A stretch of 64,000 nt of DNA. Origin: Pelecanus crispus. Taxonomy: Eukaryota > Chordata > Aves > Pelecaniformes > Pelecanidae. The translations under genes were made by a program, and so were the position numbers. Positions 38,793-55,298 of this stretch are shown piece after piece (the first letter of the stretch is position 1; every line of letters begins with the position of its first letter). The stretch is taken from NCBI RefSeq assembly GCF_030463565.1, contig NC_134656.1, positions 5,628,501 through 5,692,500 on the forward strand, written 5' to 3'. Under the pieces are notes generated by a model, which was not told where the DNA came from, searched no databases, and saw nothing but the letters and a program-made list of their open reading frames with translations.

Positions 38793-38833
38793 TTTTCCCA
38801 CATATATTTCCCACACATATTTTCCCACATATT
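38793..38833. repeat. short imperfect tandem repeat (TTTCCCACATAT-like)
   Basis: Three imperfect copies of a 13-15 bp motif follow each other: TTTTCCCACATATA, TTTCCCACACATAT and TTTTCCCACATATT. No function is suggested. Confidence 0.7.
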
Positions 38834-41800
38834 ATTTTCATTTTCCTTAAGTGCTATAAAATCTCACAGTTAAGTATATAAAAAACATCCATAGCCTGTA
38901 GTAAGTGTCAGTCGGATAGGGTTACGGTACAGTGCAGATTCAGGCATTTTGTCCAGTTGGACTCTGCCACTTAATTTTGATCACACAATCTCATTGCCTT
39001 TGATTTTGATTTTTATTTTTCCTAAATGGAAATCTATTATTTTTACATTAATGAAGATTTTGTGGAATCTGTTTATTAGTTCAAAATGTTTATTAGAGAA
39101 TACCATGAAAGAAAATACTTTTGTCCCAACTGTACATGAAGAGTATTCTATTGCTTTATTTGCATAGAAGATACTTGCATTATGTTTCCATCTTAAACTC
39201 TCCTGTTTGATTCATATTTTTTATTTGTTTTTCTTTCATAGCTTATCCCTTAGGTTGGATGAAATAAACTCATGAAAACCCCACAGTAGTCTTTTCCAAG
39301 ACTACTTGGAAAAGGTATGTATTTTCAGTGAAGCTACAAACAGGAAACTACCACTGGCCTGAAAAGATACCAAAACTTTTAAACTGTCAGTGTCTCATCC
39401 CCAGAAGGAGAAGGGCCATTTTCTGGTGCAGTTTCTGACTTTCAGGCCAGCTGTTTCTCTGTGGATTGTCAGTTCCATCCAAACACCAGAATGTCTTCTC
39501 AGCTTGGAGTTGGGAATTCCTGCTGTCAAGCCCAACTGAGAAGTTTGGGACTGAGCCTCGAGTTGCTGCTACTATTAAAGATCCAAGGACTGTAGTCCCA
39601 GAGATGAGGTCTTGCACTCTTGATTGCTGAGACTGGATCCTCCCCCTCCCAAAGAGGTGGCAGATACAATCCCAGTACTAAGGACAGCATAAATAGACAG
39701 GATCTACCTGTTCTCTGGCCCACAAAACTGTGAACAAAAATTATTTAATGGCTTGCCTTCATCATAGCTCTGTGGTCAGCTACTGACAGATGTAAGCTAG
39801 AGGTATCTCGAGACTGTTTGATTTATAATTGATCTGATAATTGTCCCTGTGATAGTTCAGATGTCAGCACTGATGACTAAGTAGCCACTTTCATGCAGTA
39901 GTTTGTGTATGAAGAATTCTCAACTTCTACTTCCAGGTTGCAGATTCTTTAAGCCATGTCAAAAGACAGCTGATCGAGTACAGGGTTTCTGAAACAAAGA
40001 GCTTCATATAAATTTTGGCTACAGGAACAAGGTTTGAAGACCATGAATGAATATATAACTCTATGTTTGTGATTTAACATGTAATATGTTATGACCACTA
40101 CCTGTCATCACTGGTTCTTCAAGGTTTTACATTAGGAAGTTGCATTTGACAAGTGTTTGATAGCATGGTGTGTTTCCAGAAGAAATGTTGTTGTCTTTAG
40201 AATTAAACAAGGATCAGATGCAGGGGAGAAGCATGATTATTTCCAAACAACACAAAATTATCAGCAATTTCAAAGTACTTTAAAATACGTGGTTTTTGTC
40301 TTTGTGCTGTTACTGTGCTTGCTCATGAGTTGTGGGTGATAACATGTGATTATCATCTGCCTACTTGATCACATGCACATTTGTGATGCTTGCAAGAAAA
40401 AACATTATCTGGCTGGTAACTGTCATATTATGCAGAGTTTGGGAGACTGTTTCCCAGACAACAGAATAGTCATATTGCATCCATGAACTGTACGCTATCG
40501 TGTATCTGCACTTTAGTCAAACACTCGGTGCCTGCTGCTGCTCCCACTAATGACACAGACAACATGGAACTGTTTGCATAGCCATAATCAAACTCCCTGA
40601 ACTATGGAAGTAGAGGAAATTGCACAATTAAAAAAAAAAAAGTCAAAATTAATGGTCATACAACAAATACCTTGTTACAAATTTTGAGTGAGTTTTTAAA
40701 TTGAAACCAAATCATTCACTAGCCAAAAGCCATTTAAGGGCCATGTACTACCTGTTTAAGACCTCTGCTCCAAAACATAAATACAAGTGCACCTGTATAA
40801 TATGGTGTATCATTTCACTATGGCAATTTGAGTACATTAAAACAAAGCACCACAGATAGCAGGTGGAAGACCTAACCTTAAGAGCAGCCAGTGTGCTAAT
40901 GATGAGGCAATGAGATGGCCAGCTCTGTGTGACTCTGCGCACATTTACTTTTTACATTTTGTATGGTGTCAGGTGGGGGAGAAAGCTGATAAGAAAAATA
41001 ATTATTTGGATTCAAATGATATAAACGGTATTAGAGCCTAGTTAGTGTAGACAGTGTTAGACAGTGTTTCACAACTGCAGTAGATGCATCACACGCTCGA
41101 TAAGGAAGGTATTTGGCCAGTTTTGCATATGAGGCAACAGTACTCTGAAGGTAGGCAGCTTTAAGCCTCTTAGGACATTTTATGGCAGAAGAATAGAATA
41201 AAAGGGATCTGAAAATCAAATGTTTGTTCCAGGGCTAGTGCCAGATCATTCTATTAAGTGCACAGTTTTAAAATACCCTTAACTTAAACTGAATGTTATG
41301 AAGCAAAGATAATGCCTGGGTTTGAATTTTCTTCTTTTTTGGGGGGGGGAGGTGGGCAGTGGGAGGACATTTGGGGGATTGTTAAGAATGACTTAAAGTG
41401 TGAGTGGAATAGTAAATGAATTTGCTTACTGATCCTGTGACATTTGGTCAGAATATCCTGTAAACTTAAGTCAGGGTTCTCTGGGGTGTGTCATTCCCTC
41501 TGTGGGTAGTAGGGGAGATGCAGGGTAGAATCTGATGGAAGATTTATCATCTTCTATACATCTCTTTCATATACAGTTTCTGGCTGCAACTCTGCCTTTT
41601 GCAGCTTCTCCAAGAAAAGTCAATTCTGTGGTCAAGATGAAGAGGCCATTCTCTCTTCAACCAAAGACTACTTTAAATCTTTTTGAAATATGCATCACCT
41701 TCTCTTAAGAGCTTACTAAATTACATTTTATGAATGCTATCCTAGGCATACTTCACTATTTCCGTAGTTGAAGTACCAAACACTCTTATCTGACATTTAA

Positions 41801-43490
41801 TGCATGTCTACAACAGTATACTATAGTAGAAGCTTGCATTCTGGATTTTTCTCAGGTTTTTCTGTCTTGAAATGTCAGTCTGCCTTTACCTGAGACATTG
41901 CATATGCTTTATTTAAATCAGGTCACTGAGAGTTATGTTGTAGAATTGCATATGTGGTGACAAGTATGCAAAGGAAAGAAAAGCTACTTCATCACAGATG
42001 TGGACTTCTGGAAACTGAAGTCTAAAAGGCTGTTCTTGGGTATGTAAGGCATCATGTATAGACAGTGGAATACATAGACAACACATGTAATGCAACATAT
42101 TCCCACTGATTGTGAGCGGTGTTTATTTTAGCTTAAGGCAGTCCTTCAGTGCAGGAATCAGATGCCTATGAATAAAAAAAAAAGCCAATGTTTCTTTAAA
42201 AAACATTATTAAACAGTGCGTTCAAGTTGACTGCTTCAGAAATATTGTTTTAAAAGTGTCACCTTGGTAGCACCAGCTCTTTTTTGACTGGATAGAGAAC
42301 CTTCAGGTATCTGTTTAAATGAAAATGCAAAATGGTTCTGCCTGCTTTTAAGCAATGGATGAGGTCAGCCTCACACTAAACAAAGCTGAATATGATTTTA
42401 GCTTTATGAGTACAAAGAACAAAAAGATCACACAACAGAGAGACAACAGCTACATTTTTCAGCTATGATTATAAACCTAATCAATAAGGTGCTCTGAATG
42501 CTTTTTAGCATGGATAATGTAAGACCATTGACACTACTCATTCACTGAAATAATTTCAACTTTCTGCCTCATGAGCTTTTCAAAAGGCTTTTTGAAGTAC
42601 TGCTATGTTATCACTTATTCAAACGTTCCCTCTTCCTAGTAGCTACATACTTACCATATACACTTTTAAAGCTACATTTTTAAACTATTTGTCAAAAATT
42701 ACCTGTCTGTTGATTTTTAGACATTTATTATGTATTTGTCATAGCAGCTTCTTGACACCTACATTTGCATGAATAAATAATTGTGAGTTCATTATATGTA
42801 GTTTTTACCCCTTCTAGGTGTCTTGATGCAAACTTACTGGCACAGACAGCAAAGTCCTGTGATTTGTGTATGCAACTCTTTGCATAGATAGTGAGCAGAG
42901 CAAATGTGTTAGTGTGTAAAAACTGAGCAAAGGAAGTGCGTGTGACTGACTTCTAAACTTAGCCTTTTCTGTAGGGCAGGTACGTATCCGGAATGCAGTC
43001 GATTGTAGATGATACAAAGTTGTCAGAGAGCTCTGCAGCCTTGGGAGAGGATGTGCTGTTGCTCTGTCCATTTGCTCTCACCCTTACAGAGGGTTCGCTG
43101 GGTCTCAGCAAAACGTGACCAAACCACATTCACCGTAATTGTCCAGTGTGGAAGTAATTTATGCAACCTGGCAGATCATGTTGATGAGTTAGTAATTTGA
43201 CTGCTTTATTGAGTAAGTGGAAAAATCAGTGTGGAGACCTCCCTCCCACAAACAAATCTTGGTTGGCTTTCAAAAGATCGTATGTTATTTTAGAGCATAG
43301 AAATGGTTTTGGGAGCCAGACTGTTTTAAATGTGTCTGAGAAGGAAATGAGCATAATTTTGAAACAGGAAATAGATTTGCAATAGTATTGTGAAGAAATT
43401 ACATCCCCTTTTTTTTTTAGCTCCCTGTATCATCATGCTAGAGAGCAGCAGCACTTTTTGACTACAGCTTTTGTACAACAGTTGTGCATG

Positions 43491-43518
43491 CGTGTGTGTG
43501 TATATATGTATATATATG
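43491..43518. repeat. dinucleotide repeat, (TG)n then (TA)n
   Basis: The sequence CGTGTGTGTG runs into TATATATGTATATATATG. It is a compound microsatellite in non-coding sequence. Confidence 0.8.
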
Positions 43519-46500
43519 AAAGACTTAAGCAGTAGAAAAACAATATACATTTAAAAACTCCACGAAGAATCCTTTTATGCAGTCAATATTGGAAAACAAA
43601 TTCTGAATCTGCATATAAATCTGTGGAAAAGAATTAGTACCTTACTATTTTTAGTCATAAGAAGGAAGAAAGTGTATCTCCCCTTTTTTATGATATAGGA
43701 AATAGAATATGGGAACTGAGAGTGAATAATTCTCATTATACACTCTGCCTTTGTGTCATCTTTTTTCCCCAAAAAGACAACAAAACCTGTCCGAGACAAA
43801 CTTCTGTGTTGTGGTTTGCACTCACTGCATTTCATTTCTGCAATAAGATATGTTTGTGAGCAGTAGTACATAGAATCAAATTGTACGAGTCTGGGTGTGA
43901 TACTGCCCCGTGAGCAATTGACTTCTCTGTCCTTTATTTCCATTCCATAGGTTTAAATGTGATTTAAATACCTGGCATAAAAAGGAGGTTTGGAACCTTT
44001 CTGGCCAGGCAACCAGATGTTCTGAATCGTTAGAGCCTCACAGGATTCCTGCTGCCCGTATTTCACTTGTCCTTGTGATGAAGGCAAATGTTGAAGGTGA
44101 GCATACAAAGATGCTAGGAGATTGTTATTTATATACATTACCTGAAAACTTCTGGGGTTTTTCAGTCCTTTTGGGAAGGCACTGGCAGAAGCAATGGATT
44201 TTTGGATGTGTATGTTAGTTATTCATTGTAGGTTACCTATGTCAGAGAGCAGACTGCCGATTACAGTCCCTTTTAGCCTTTCACTAGCAGAAGATGAGTA
44301 CAGATCACTAGTGTGCTGGGGGGTAGCACTTTGCTGTGGTGTACAGTACTGTGGTGCAGGTGTGCAGGGCCACTTAGGCAGTATTTTCAGAAATTACTTA
44401 AACTGGTCTAAGATCATGCTGTTGTCAAAGGGACTGTTTGTGGCCGTATGTTCCTGCCTCCTCCATCTTTCTGCTGCTGAAGTCCTGCAGCTGAGCAGCC
44501 AGTAATATCAGTAAACTGGTCCAGCAGCAAGTCCAGTCTTTTTTGTAGGTTTAAGTTTCTGCCAAATTAACCAGGCTTAACTAGAGGACATAAAAGGGAT
44601 CTTTATTTTTGTATTTGGGGATGCTTTTATGTTGAGTTTTCATTCATATTTTTGAAGTACTGAAAAAAGGGGCCTTTCTGATTTGTTTCCAGCAAGGAAT
44701 TTGTCTAGGTCACATTTTAACATGGAAGCAGGGGAACAATTTATTTCTGCAGAAAAATACGGTCTGGATTTAGGGGTGGGCAGCCCTTTGGGAGTGGTTG
44801 CTGCTGGGACACAGGATCAGGTAGGGATCTTGTCCTCTTTCGTATGACAATGCTTAGAGGTGTGGGTACTTCAAGGTGAGCTTTCTTGTGAGACGGTAAG
44901 TACGAGGCCTTTCCCTCTGATGGAATAACAAGCAACAGGTCTTCACGTGGAGAACCTCATGGAAATCTAGCCTCCTCTTGTGGTTTTTCCACACAGAAGG
45001 CATGAATCAATTCAACCTTATTTCTGAATAAAAATATACATACTGCAACTTTTCTCTGAAAGTTGATAAGGTCACTGCTATTTCATCTCGTCTTTGGGGA
45101 TGATACGTATTAGTCTCAGGATAGAAAATGATAATATGTAAAAATTTTTATTTGCATTTCATATGCAACTTGACAGCCATTTTCACCAGAACATGGGGGA
45201 TTAGGGAAGAGGGATTTGTTGGCTATTTCTATAATCTGATTTTTCTTCAGATTGAGGGAGGAAGAGCCCTAAATACTAAAGGATAAAAAAACAGACTCTC
45301 CTGGTTGACTGATAAAGTATAGAAACAAATACAGGCATTTGGTTGTCTTACAGTGATCTGTGCTTTATTTTGCGTTGAACCAAACTGCATGATACTAACA
45401 AATAGCAGGTCGGTGTTTGTTACTGGATGAAGAACAAACGCACCAAACTAGAGAGCTGTCGAACATCTAGCTAAAACCAAGCTACGATTCCAGTAGGCAT
45501 CCTGGGGGGTACACAGCATTGGCTTAATCAGCCCCGACCACTTGTTCTTGCAACCTCACTGCCTCCTCTGCAGTACAAGCATGGCCTTCCTGTGATTCTT
45601 TCAGTTCCATTTACAGTTCACTGTGCAGAACACAGAAATTCAGTTGCGCTGTTCCCTTACAGCGCTCATCCTGGCCATGTGAACAGCTGCTCCAATGCAA
45701 CACCAGCAGCAGCTCGAGAATGGGAGTAACTGACCTCAGATGGCATCCATCCCAGCCAGCTTAAACAGCTTTGACAAAAGTTGAGAAGTCAGTTGTACAG
45801 AGTGTAGTCTGACAGTGCAGCTACCTTGATTGAGGCAGGTAGCTTTAAGATAGTATAGAGCTCGGTGGTCTTAAATGCTGTTTGCTGCATTCCTGTCCCT
45901 TCCCTCTGCTCTGGGTCAAACGATGAGTTCAGACCTCAGCTGTGACAAGGAATACGGGACTACATCAGCTATGAAGAAGGAAGGTGAAAGGTTTTGGAGT
46001 GGGAAACCAGCTTGCTGAAGCAGTGGGAAGCAGCTGTTAGGACTCAACATCAGCAGTGGAACATTCAGATGAGAAAAAACTGGTAAAGAATGCTGGTTAT
46101 TTTGATAAAAACCATTTTCAGCATTGAAGAGGAAGTATTTTTATTCCATCTATGTTTCTCTAAAGAGAGAGAGAGATGCACTGCTGCATCTGAATGCTAA
46201 TCCAGGATACAGTTTGAGCTCTGTCCTGACCTAATAAATGTATCATTATGTAAGCTCACTTGCAACTAACGCCATGTTTTCAGGATGTGACACATTGTGT
46301 ACTGGTGGCATTTCCCCATTAGCGTCTCCTTTTGATACTATTCAGAAATCTGGAAGGATCAAAATTACTTAATTACAAAACTCCTATTAAAGTATGAGCA
46401 AAAACTGGAGCAGTTGGTTATTATCCTGCACTGAGATATTGCTGTGTTTTCGGAAAAGAAGGGTATTTGCTTATTAAAAGTACAATTTGAGGTGACCTTT

Positions 46501-47031
46501 TCATACAGAGATGTATAACGACTTGCAAGGCATGAAAGAGCTGATTCTGGAAGCACTGAAGAGAGACCTTTGCTATCCAACAAAGCCTTTCTAAGAAGTA
46601 CGTACGGGAAAATACAGCCAAGCACTAACAGCCTCATATACTGAATTGACTGCTGAGGTGAAAGAGTATTTATAGATGGGGTAGTCATTAAGAATTGTAT
46701 AATGAAAGTCATTGAAGAGGTATGTCTGGAAAAGAAAACATTGGTAATGTCAGTTTTCTGCCAGTACAACTGCCAGACTGACAAAGGGAGTGGGAACTTT
46801 TTTCTTCAGCTCAAGAAAAGAGCCAAGAACTTTGAATGGTGTTCATTCGTACTGCACACAAATACCAGTATTTCACAGACATCAAACCTTTTAATTTCAG
46901 GCCAAGGAAGTGCTGCAGTTTTATTGTAGTGTTAGCTGTATTTCAGAAAAAATACACTACCAAATACATTTTTCTTATGTGTATGAAATAGTAAACTCGT
47001 CTCAGTTGTAATTTGAAAACTGTGAAGTGTT

Positions 47032-47036
47032 GTGAT
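47032..47036. repeat. target-site duplication, left copy (GTGAT)
   Basis: The five bases GTGAT precede the second LTR and are repeated exactly at 47608-47612. Confidence 0.85.
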
Positions 47037-47607
47037 TGTTGTGGTTTAGCCCCAGCCAGCAGCTCAGCACCACGCAGCCGCTCGCTCACTCCCCCTGCCC
47101 CGATGGGATGGGGGAGAGAATCAGAGGAGTAAGAGTGAGAAACACTCCTGGGTTGAGATAAGAACAGTTTAATAATTGAAATAAAGTAAAATAGTAATGA
47201 TAATAACAATATAACAATAATAATAATATACAAAGCAAGTGATGCACAACGAAATTGCTCACCACCCGCTGACCGATACCCAGACAGTTCCCAAGCAGCG
47301 ATTGCTGCTCCCTGGCCAACCCCACCCCCCCACCCCACCCCCCAGTTTCTATATGAGCATGACGCCATATGGTATGGAATAGCCCTTGGGCCAGTCTGGA
47401 TCAACTATTCTGGCTGTGCCCCCTCCCAGTTTTCTTGTTTACCTGGCAGGGCACGAGAAGCTGGAAAGTCCTTGACTGGTGTAGGCACTACTTAGCAACA
47501 ACTAAAACATCAGTGTGTTATCAGCATTATTCTCATGCTAAATCCAAAACACAGCACTATGCCAGCTACTAGGAAGAAAATTAACTGTCCCAGCTGAAAC
47601 CAGGACA
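47037..47607 (-). mobile_element. second solo LTR, same superfamily as the first
   Basis: The element is 571 bp, begins TGTTGTGGTTTAGCCCC and ends CAGCTGAAACCAGGACA on the plus strand. In sense (minus) orientation it therefore runs TGTCCTGG...AACCACAACA. It shares the GCAGCCGCTCGCTCACTCCCC, GTTGAGATAAGAACAGTTTAAT and CATGACGCCATATGGTATGGAATA segments with the LTR at 23.8 kb. It differs in the middle, where an AATAATAATAAT-rich stretch (47175-47230) replaces the first copy's sequence, so it is a different subfamily. The sense strand has CTATATGAG-like and ATTAAA motifs at positions expected for a TATA box and poly(A) signal. Perfect 5-bp duplications (GTGAT) flank it. No internal retroviral genes are present. 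Confidence 0.9.
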
Positions 47608-47612
47608 GTGAT
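47608..47612. repeat. target-site duplication, right copy (GTGAT)
   Basis: This exact copy of GTGAT directly follows the LTR end and confirms the insertion boundaries. Confidence 0.85.
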
Positions 47613-49879
47613 CCATGAGGCAGGGTAAGCAATCAGAGCTCGTATCCTGCCCATTGCAAGGAAGTGCAGCAGTTCAATATGGAACTTTCCCCACTTACTC
47701 TTCACTGTATCAGTCATCTGCAATCTTACCACAGTAAAATTTGGTTGTGGTGATCCATTATGAATGCCACTTCTGACTGGCATTCATTTAATTCAGAAGT
47801 GCAGCTTGAATCACTGCCATTGTCACCAGACCCTTTTCAGTTTAGAATTTAGTGACATTTTGTACTGTGGAGTGTCTAGTTGATCTCTGGGATCAACTCT
47901 GAACCAGGATGGTGTTTGCTTTTCTAAGTGTGACATGATACCTGTATTTTTCTTACAGAAAGCTAAAACCACAATTGTCTAAGCCTGAGTGGGTTTTACA
48001 ATCTGGGGGTTTGGTAGCCACTATGGGGTGCATGAATGATCTGGACCTAATGCTGGAGATAAAGTGACTTTTGGTTTGCAAGCTGTTGACATTTATGCTC
48101 TTTGGTCAAAATGATGGATATTTTATGAGGCTGCTTAAAGGGGGCCACTCGCACCTCCCGGCTGCAAACATGGGTCTGAAAATACAAAATCATAATGCCT
48201 TGTTCTGCGAAGAAATTCACTGGAACCTCAGAGCGCTTTCATACACAATTCCAAGAGCAGTTTCAAGTCTTTCTCAGTCATGCAAAGGAGACTGCTCTGC
48301 CAAAATCTATAGGAAGCACGCAGAAGGCCCATTTTATGCATCAGTTGCATTTAGCAGAGTTATAAGTAAACAGCCCCTGAAAGATACATATGAACTAAGT
48401 AATCTCACCATGGGTTTCCACAGATTTTTATGTTCTTTTGTATGTTCTTATGTTCTTCTTTGTCCGTTATGGTCCTTAATGATCATCTTGGTAGTACCTG
48501 GGACTGGACAGACTTAACTGAGAGAATGTTTTCTTAAATAAATTATTAGACAGATACTGTCAACATGTAGGGGAAAAGATACTGAATTTTATAGTAGTAA
48601 ATTCTTACTCATAAAAATGTACACAATTTTCTCAAAATGCAACATCACCGATGTAAAGAATGCTAACGTTTAGGATGTGCAACTTCTTCCTCTGCAGTTA
48701 CAAATAAGCGTTTTATTTTCCTGAAGTCTGGCTTTATTATTTGTAATTTTATTATTCCTTTTAAAAGTCAGGTTTATAAGTAGTTTAGCCCTTGATATCG
48801 CTCAAATACAGAAGCTTCCTTGCACAGAACTCTTGTTAAAACCTCAGTTTGTTTATATGCACCAGTATTGACATCTGGCTCTTAGTCTGCACCATATGTT
48901 CGCATGCTCCCTTGAGATGTCATTTTGCTTTGCTTCCAGTAGTTAACACTTCTTTTACAGGAAAAAATGATAAGAGGCTGCAGATAGCTGAACGGCTAGC
49001 AGATGGGTATCTGCTGAATTGCCGCTGCCTATTTAAGGGTCACCATCTTCCACAACTATGTATTGCATTCTGAGCCCTCTCAAAATGCTTAGCGTTTTTA
49101 ACATCCTTTGCAAAAATCACTCAGGGGGTGTTGACTACAATGGATTTAGAACTGACTTGCCGTCTTCCAGAAATAACTGTGTACGCTGTGATGGATTACT
49201 AGCATGTTAACAATGCTTTGGAGTAGTCCCATGAGGTGGAAGTCAGGAAAAATAAGATCAAGACAGGCCTCTCCAGTGGAAGTGTATTCTCTTAAGTATA
49301 CACTACTGACAGAATCTGGTAGTTCATCATTAACTAGTAAGTGCTCTGTATAATAGCGTCTGTATTTGATGTTCAGCGCAGACAAGAATAGCGCACAGGA
49401 ATATTCACTGAATCTGAGTTTTTCCACAGACTGGTTAGGATTTCTGGCACTGCAGAAAAACGCTAGAAATGTCACTGCGTTTAGTCATCTGTTTCTAGGA
49501 AATTTCCCTCTCATTTTCCAGCGAGGCCGTTACCGTGCAGTTACGAGTACCTAACGGTCACTCACTGCTTGAGAGCTGCGTCCCTGAAGTGCTGTCCTGG
49601 TGCCCCCCCGTTTGAAAAAAACACAATTTCTACACAACTCGCGGCACTTCCAACATTGTTATCTGGAGCATCTTAGAAGACAATGCTTGATGTGCCACGA
49701 GACGCGTGTGGGCTGGCCTGTTGCTGTAACTGGTTTCTTACTGCTTTATTAATCTTGTAACTCGTTTAATTCCAAGGATGAGCAAGAGAAACCGTTGAGG
49801 ACAGTTGAAGCCTTTCCATTCTGGAACAGCCCGCCTGTGACAGGAGGTGCTTCTTAGCATGGAAAACAGCGAGGAGGCT
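47613..49879. other. intergenic sequence before the PRELID3B CpG island
   Basis: The AT content falls towards the right end as the CpG island is approached. A 148-codon open frame at 48071-48517 has no recognisable domain, no strong codon bias and no supporting splice sites, so it is not called a gene. Confidence 0.5.
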
Positions 49880-50382
49880 GTTTGTAACTGCCGGTTACAG
49901 AGGCACTTCCCGGCGGCGTGCCCCGAGAACGGGCTGGCCAAGGCCCCCGCTAGGCCGGCCTGGGCGGGCACCACGGCCGCCCCGCCACGGGTTACACAAC
50001 GCCGGGCGTGGCGGTACAGCCCCGCGCCCTCTGCTGACCGCCGCCGCCTGACGCCGCACGCCGAAACCGGTCGCCGGCGCCACGGCGCAGCAGGCGGTGG
50101 CCTCGCCCGGCTGTGACGCTGGCCCCGCTCACCGCGGGCGCTGCGGGCAGGGCTCCTCAAGCTCTCAGTGAGACGCATCTGAAGCCCGGCTTTAACGGAT
50201 TGCGCCTTACAAAAGCCAACCGGCTACGTCTGTGACGTGAGCGTCTTACACGTGAAACGTTTTCAGACGTAACTAAGCCTCAGTTCCTGCTCGCCGGAAG
50301 CCGCTCCGCACGCCGGCCGGCGGGGGCCGGGCTCCGCAGCCGCTCGGGGCAGCAGCGCGGCGCCGCGCGCAGACACCGCCCC

Positions 50383-50403
50383 CGGAAGCGGAAGCGGAAG
50401 CGG
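50383..50403 (+). promoter_or_regulatory. GGAAGC tandem repeat with ETS-like cores
   Basis: CCGGAAGCGGAAGCGGAAGC places three GGAA cores at 6-bp spacing about 340 bases upstream of the start codon. CCGGAAG is a consensus ETS/GABP-type core, typical of CpG-island housekeeping promoters. Binding is inferred. Confidence 0.45.
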
Positions 50404-50410
50404 CCCCGCC

Positions 50411-50424
50411 GCGCGCAGGCGCAC
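50411..50424 (+). promoter_or_regulatory. NRF1-like site (CGCGCAGGCGCA)
   Basis: The sequence GCGCGCAGGCGCAC closely resembles the NRF1 palindrome YGCGCAYGCGCR. NRF1 drives many nuclear genes for mitochondrial proteins, which fits PRELID3B just downstream. The match is by eye. Confidence 0.5.
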
Positions 50425-50530
50425 TGAGCGCGGCCGGGCCGGCCGGCGGGCGCGTGGCACACCCCCCGCGGCTCGGGCAGGGCGGTGCAGGGCCCGCCCT
50501 CTGCGTGACTGCCACGCCGTACGTGACCTC

Positions 50531-50538
50531 TGACGTCA
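50531..50538. promoter_or_regulatory. perfect palindromic CRE (TGACGTCA)
   Basis: The full 8-bp CREB/ATF element TGACGTCA lies about 190 bases upstream of the PRELID3B ATG. An inverted CCAAT box (ATTGG, 50557-50561) lies about 20 bases further on. A CRE plus a close CCAAT box in a CpG island is a common core-promoter arrangement. Confidence 0.6.
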
Positions 50539-50556
50539 CGGCGGCGCCGCGCGGCG

Positions 50557-50561
50557 ATTGG
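50557..50561 (-). promoter_or_regulatory. inverted CCAAT box
   Basis: The plus strand reads GCGATTGGAGG, that is CCAAT on the minus strand, between the CRE and the start codon. It could bind NF-Y. Given its short length the evidence is mostly positional. Confidence 0.4.
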
Positions 50562-50728
50562 AGGACATCGTTCGGCGCTCGCCGGCACGGCCACGGCCAC
50601 GGTCACGGTCGCGCCCGCTCCTCGCTGCCCAGGCGCGGCGGCGGTGCCAGGCCCTGCGGGTGCCGGAGCGGCAGGGCCGTCCGGAGAGCGCGGAGCCGGT
50701 GCCGCCCCGGCCCCATCCCCGCCCCGCC

Positions 50729-54549
<3,821 letters not shown>

Positions 54550-55292
54550 TAGTAAATATACCTGTATTACTAACGAGGTTTAACGATCTGAAGCTTCTCT
54601 CCAAACCTAAACACATGTATCCTTTGTTATTTAAAGGCATACCTGTGTATTAGGCATGTTTCATATTTAATTTGGAGAAAAGCTGAATTCTTACTAACAA
54701 GGCTGATGCACAAAGCCTAGTTAACATATTGGTTCAGCTGGACCGAATTACAGTTACAGATGAAGAAATAATTTTCAAGTGTAGTTCTTGTATTTACATG
54801 AACACTAACTTATGTTTTCAGATATGAAGTAGCCTCATTTAGCGATGAGGCTGCATATGGTGGAGGAGACTGGCATGTTAGGTTAACTTCTGTGGAATTT
54901 TTATTTTTGTGTGACTTATGGACTACCTCTTTTGGGACCAAGCCCAAAATTAAGCAGAATGGTTTGTTCCAGCATTGTTCTGTTTGTTAATTTTTGATAG
55001 TTGTGCGATGCAACTTGGTTTAATAGAAAGTTTATTACTTGATGTTTGAAATACAAAAGAACGTACAAAATATTTTTTTATAAGCTTTTTAACTTGTTTG
55101 ACTGGTTGAGCTAACATGGTACTCCAATTGTTTTTCAGTCAATATAGGTAAAATGTACAAAGTGTCTCTTCTCTACTAAGACCTAAATTCTGTTCCTAAA
55201 TGCAACATTAATGAGCTGGGCGTGCAGTAACTTAAAATAAAAAATTATCTTAAACTTCTACAATAAATATCTCCATTTCTAAAAGGACATTA

Positions 55293-55298
55293 AATAAA
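55293..55298 (+). promoter_or_regulatory. candidate proximal poly(A) signal (AATAAA)
   Basis: Two AATAAA hexamers fall within 40 bases (also 55262-55267) about 740 bases after the PRELID3B stop. Such a pair often marks a proximal cleavage site. Confidence 0.4.

Larger units (their letters stand above)
24360..47031. other. large AT-rich intergenic interval, no gene recognised
   Basis: About 22.7 kb hold no open frame longer than about 125 codons and no recognisable exon, tRNA or rRNA. Minor repeats are a T/TTTG-rich tract at about 26833-26881, a 39-bp tandem duplication at 31424-31501, a (CATG)4 run at 34931-34946, three copies of a TTTCCCACATAT-like motif at 38793-38833 and a (TG)n/(TA)n tract at 43491-43518. 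A slightly GC-richer patch near 34050-34230 has overlapping short open frames but no CpG-island character. Distant regulatory elements cannot be excluded from sequence alone. Confidence 0.55.

Noticed and set aside
46365-46784. 139-codon minus-strand open frame
   Set aside because: It carries no domain and no conserved motif; considered chance.
46943-47404. 153-codon minus-strand open frame
   Set aside because: It overlaps the second solo LTR and its flank and reads through repeat sequence.
48071-48517. 148-codon plus-strand open frame
   Set aside because: No recognisable domain, repeat or splice context; composition like the surrounding non-coding DNA.
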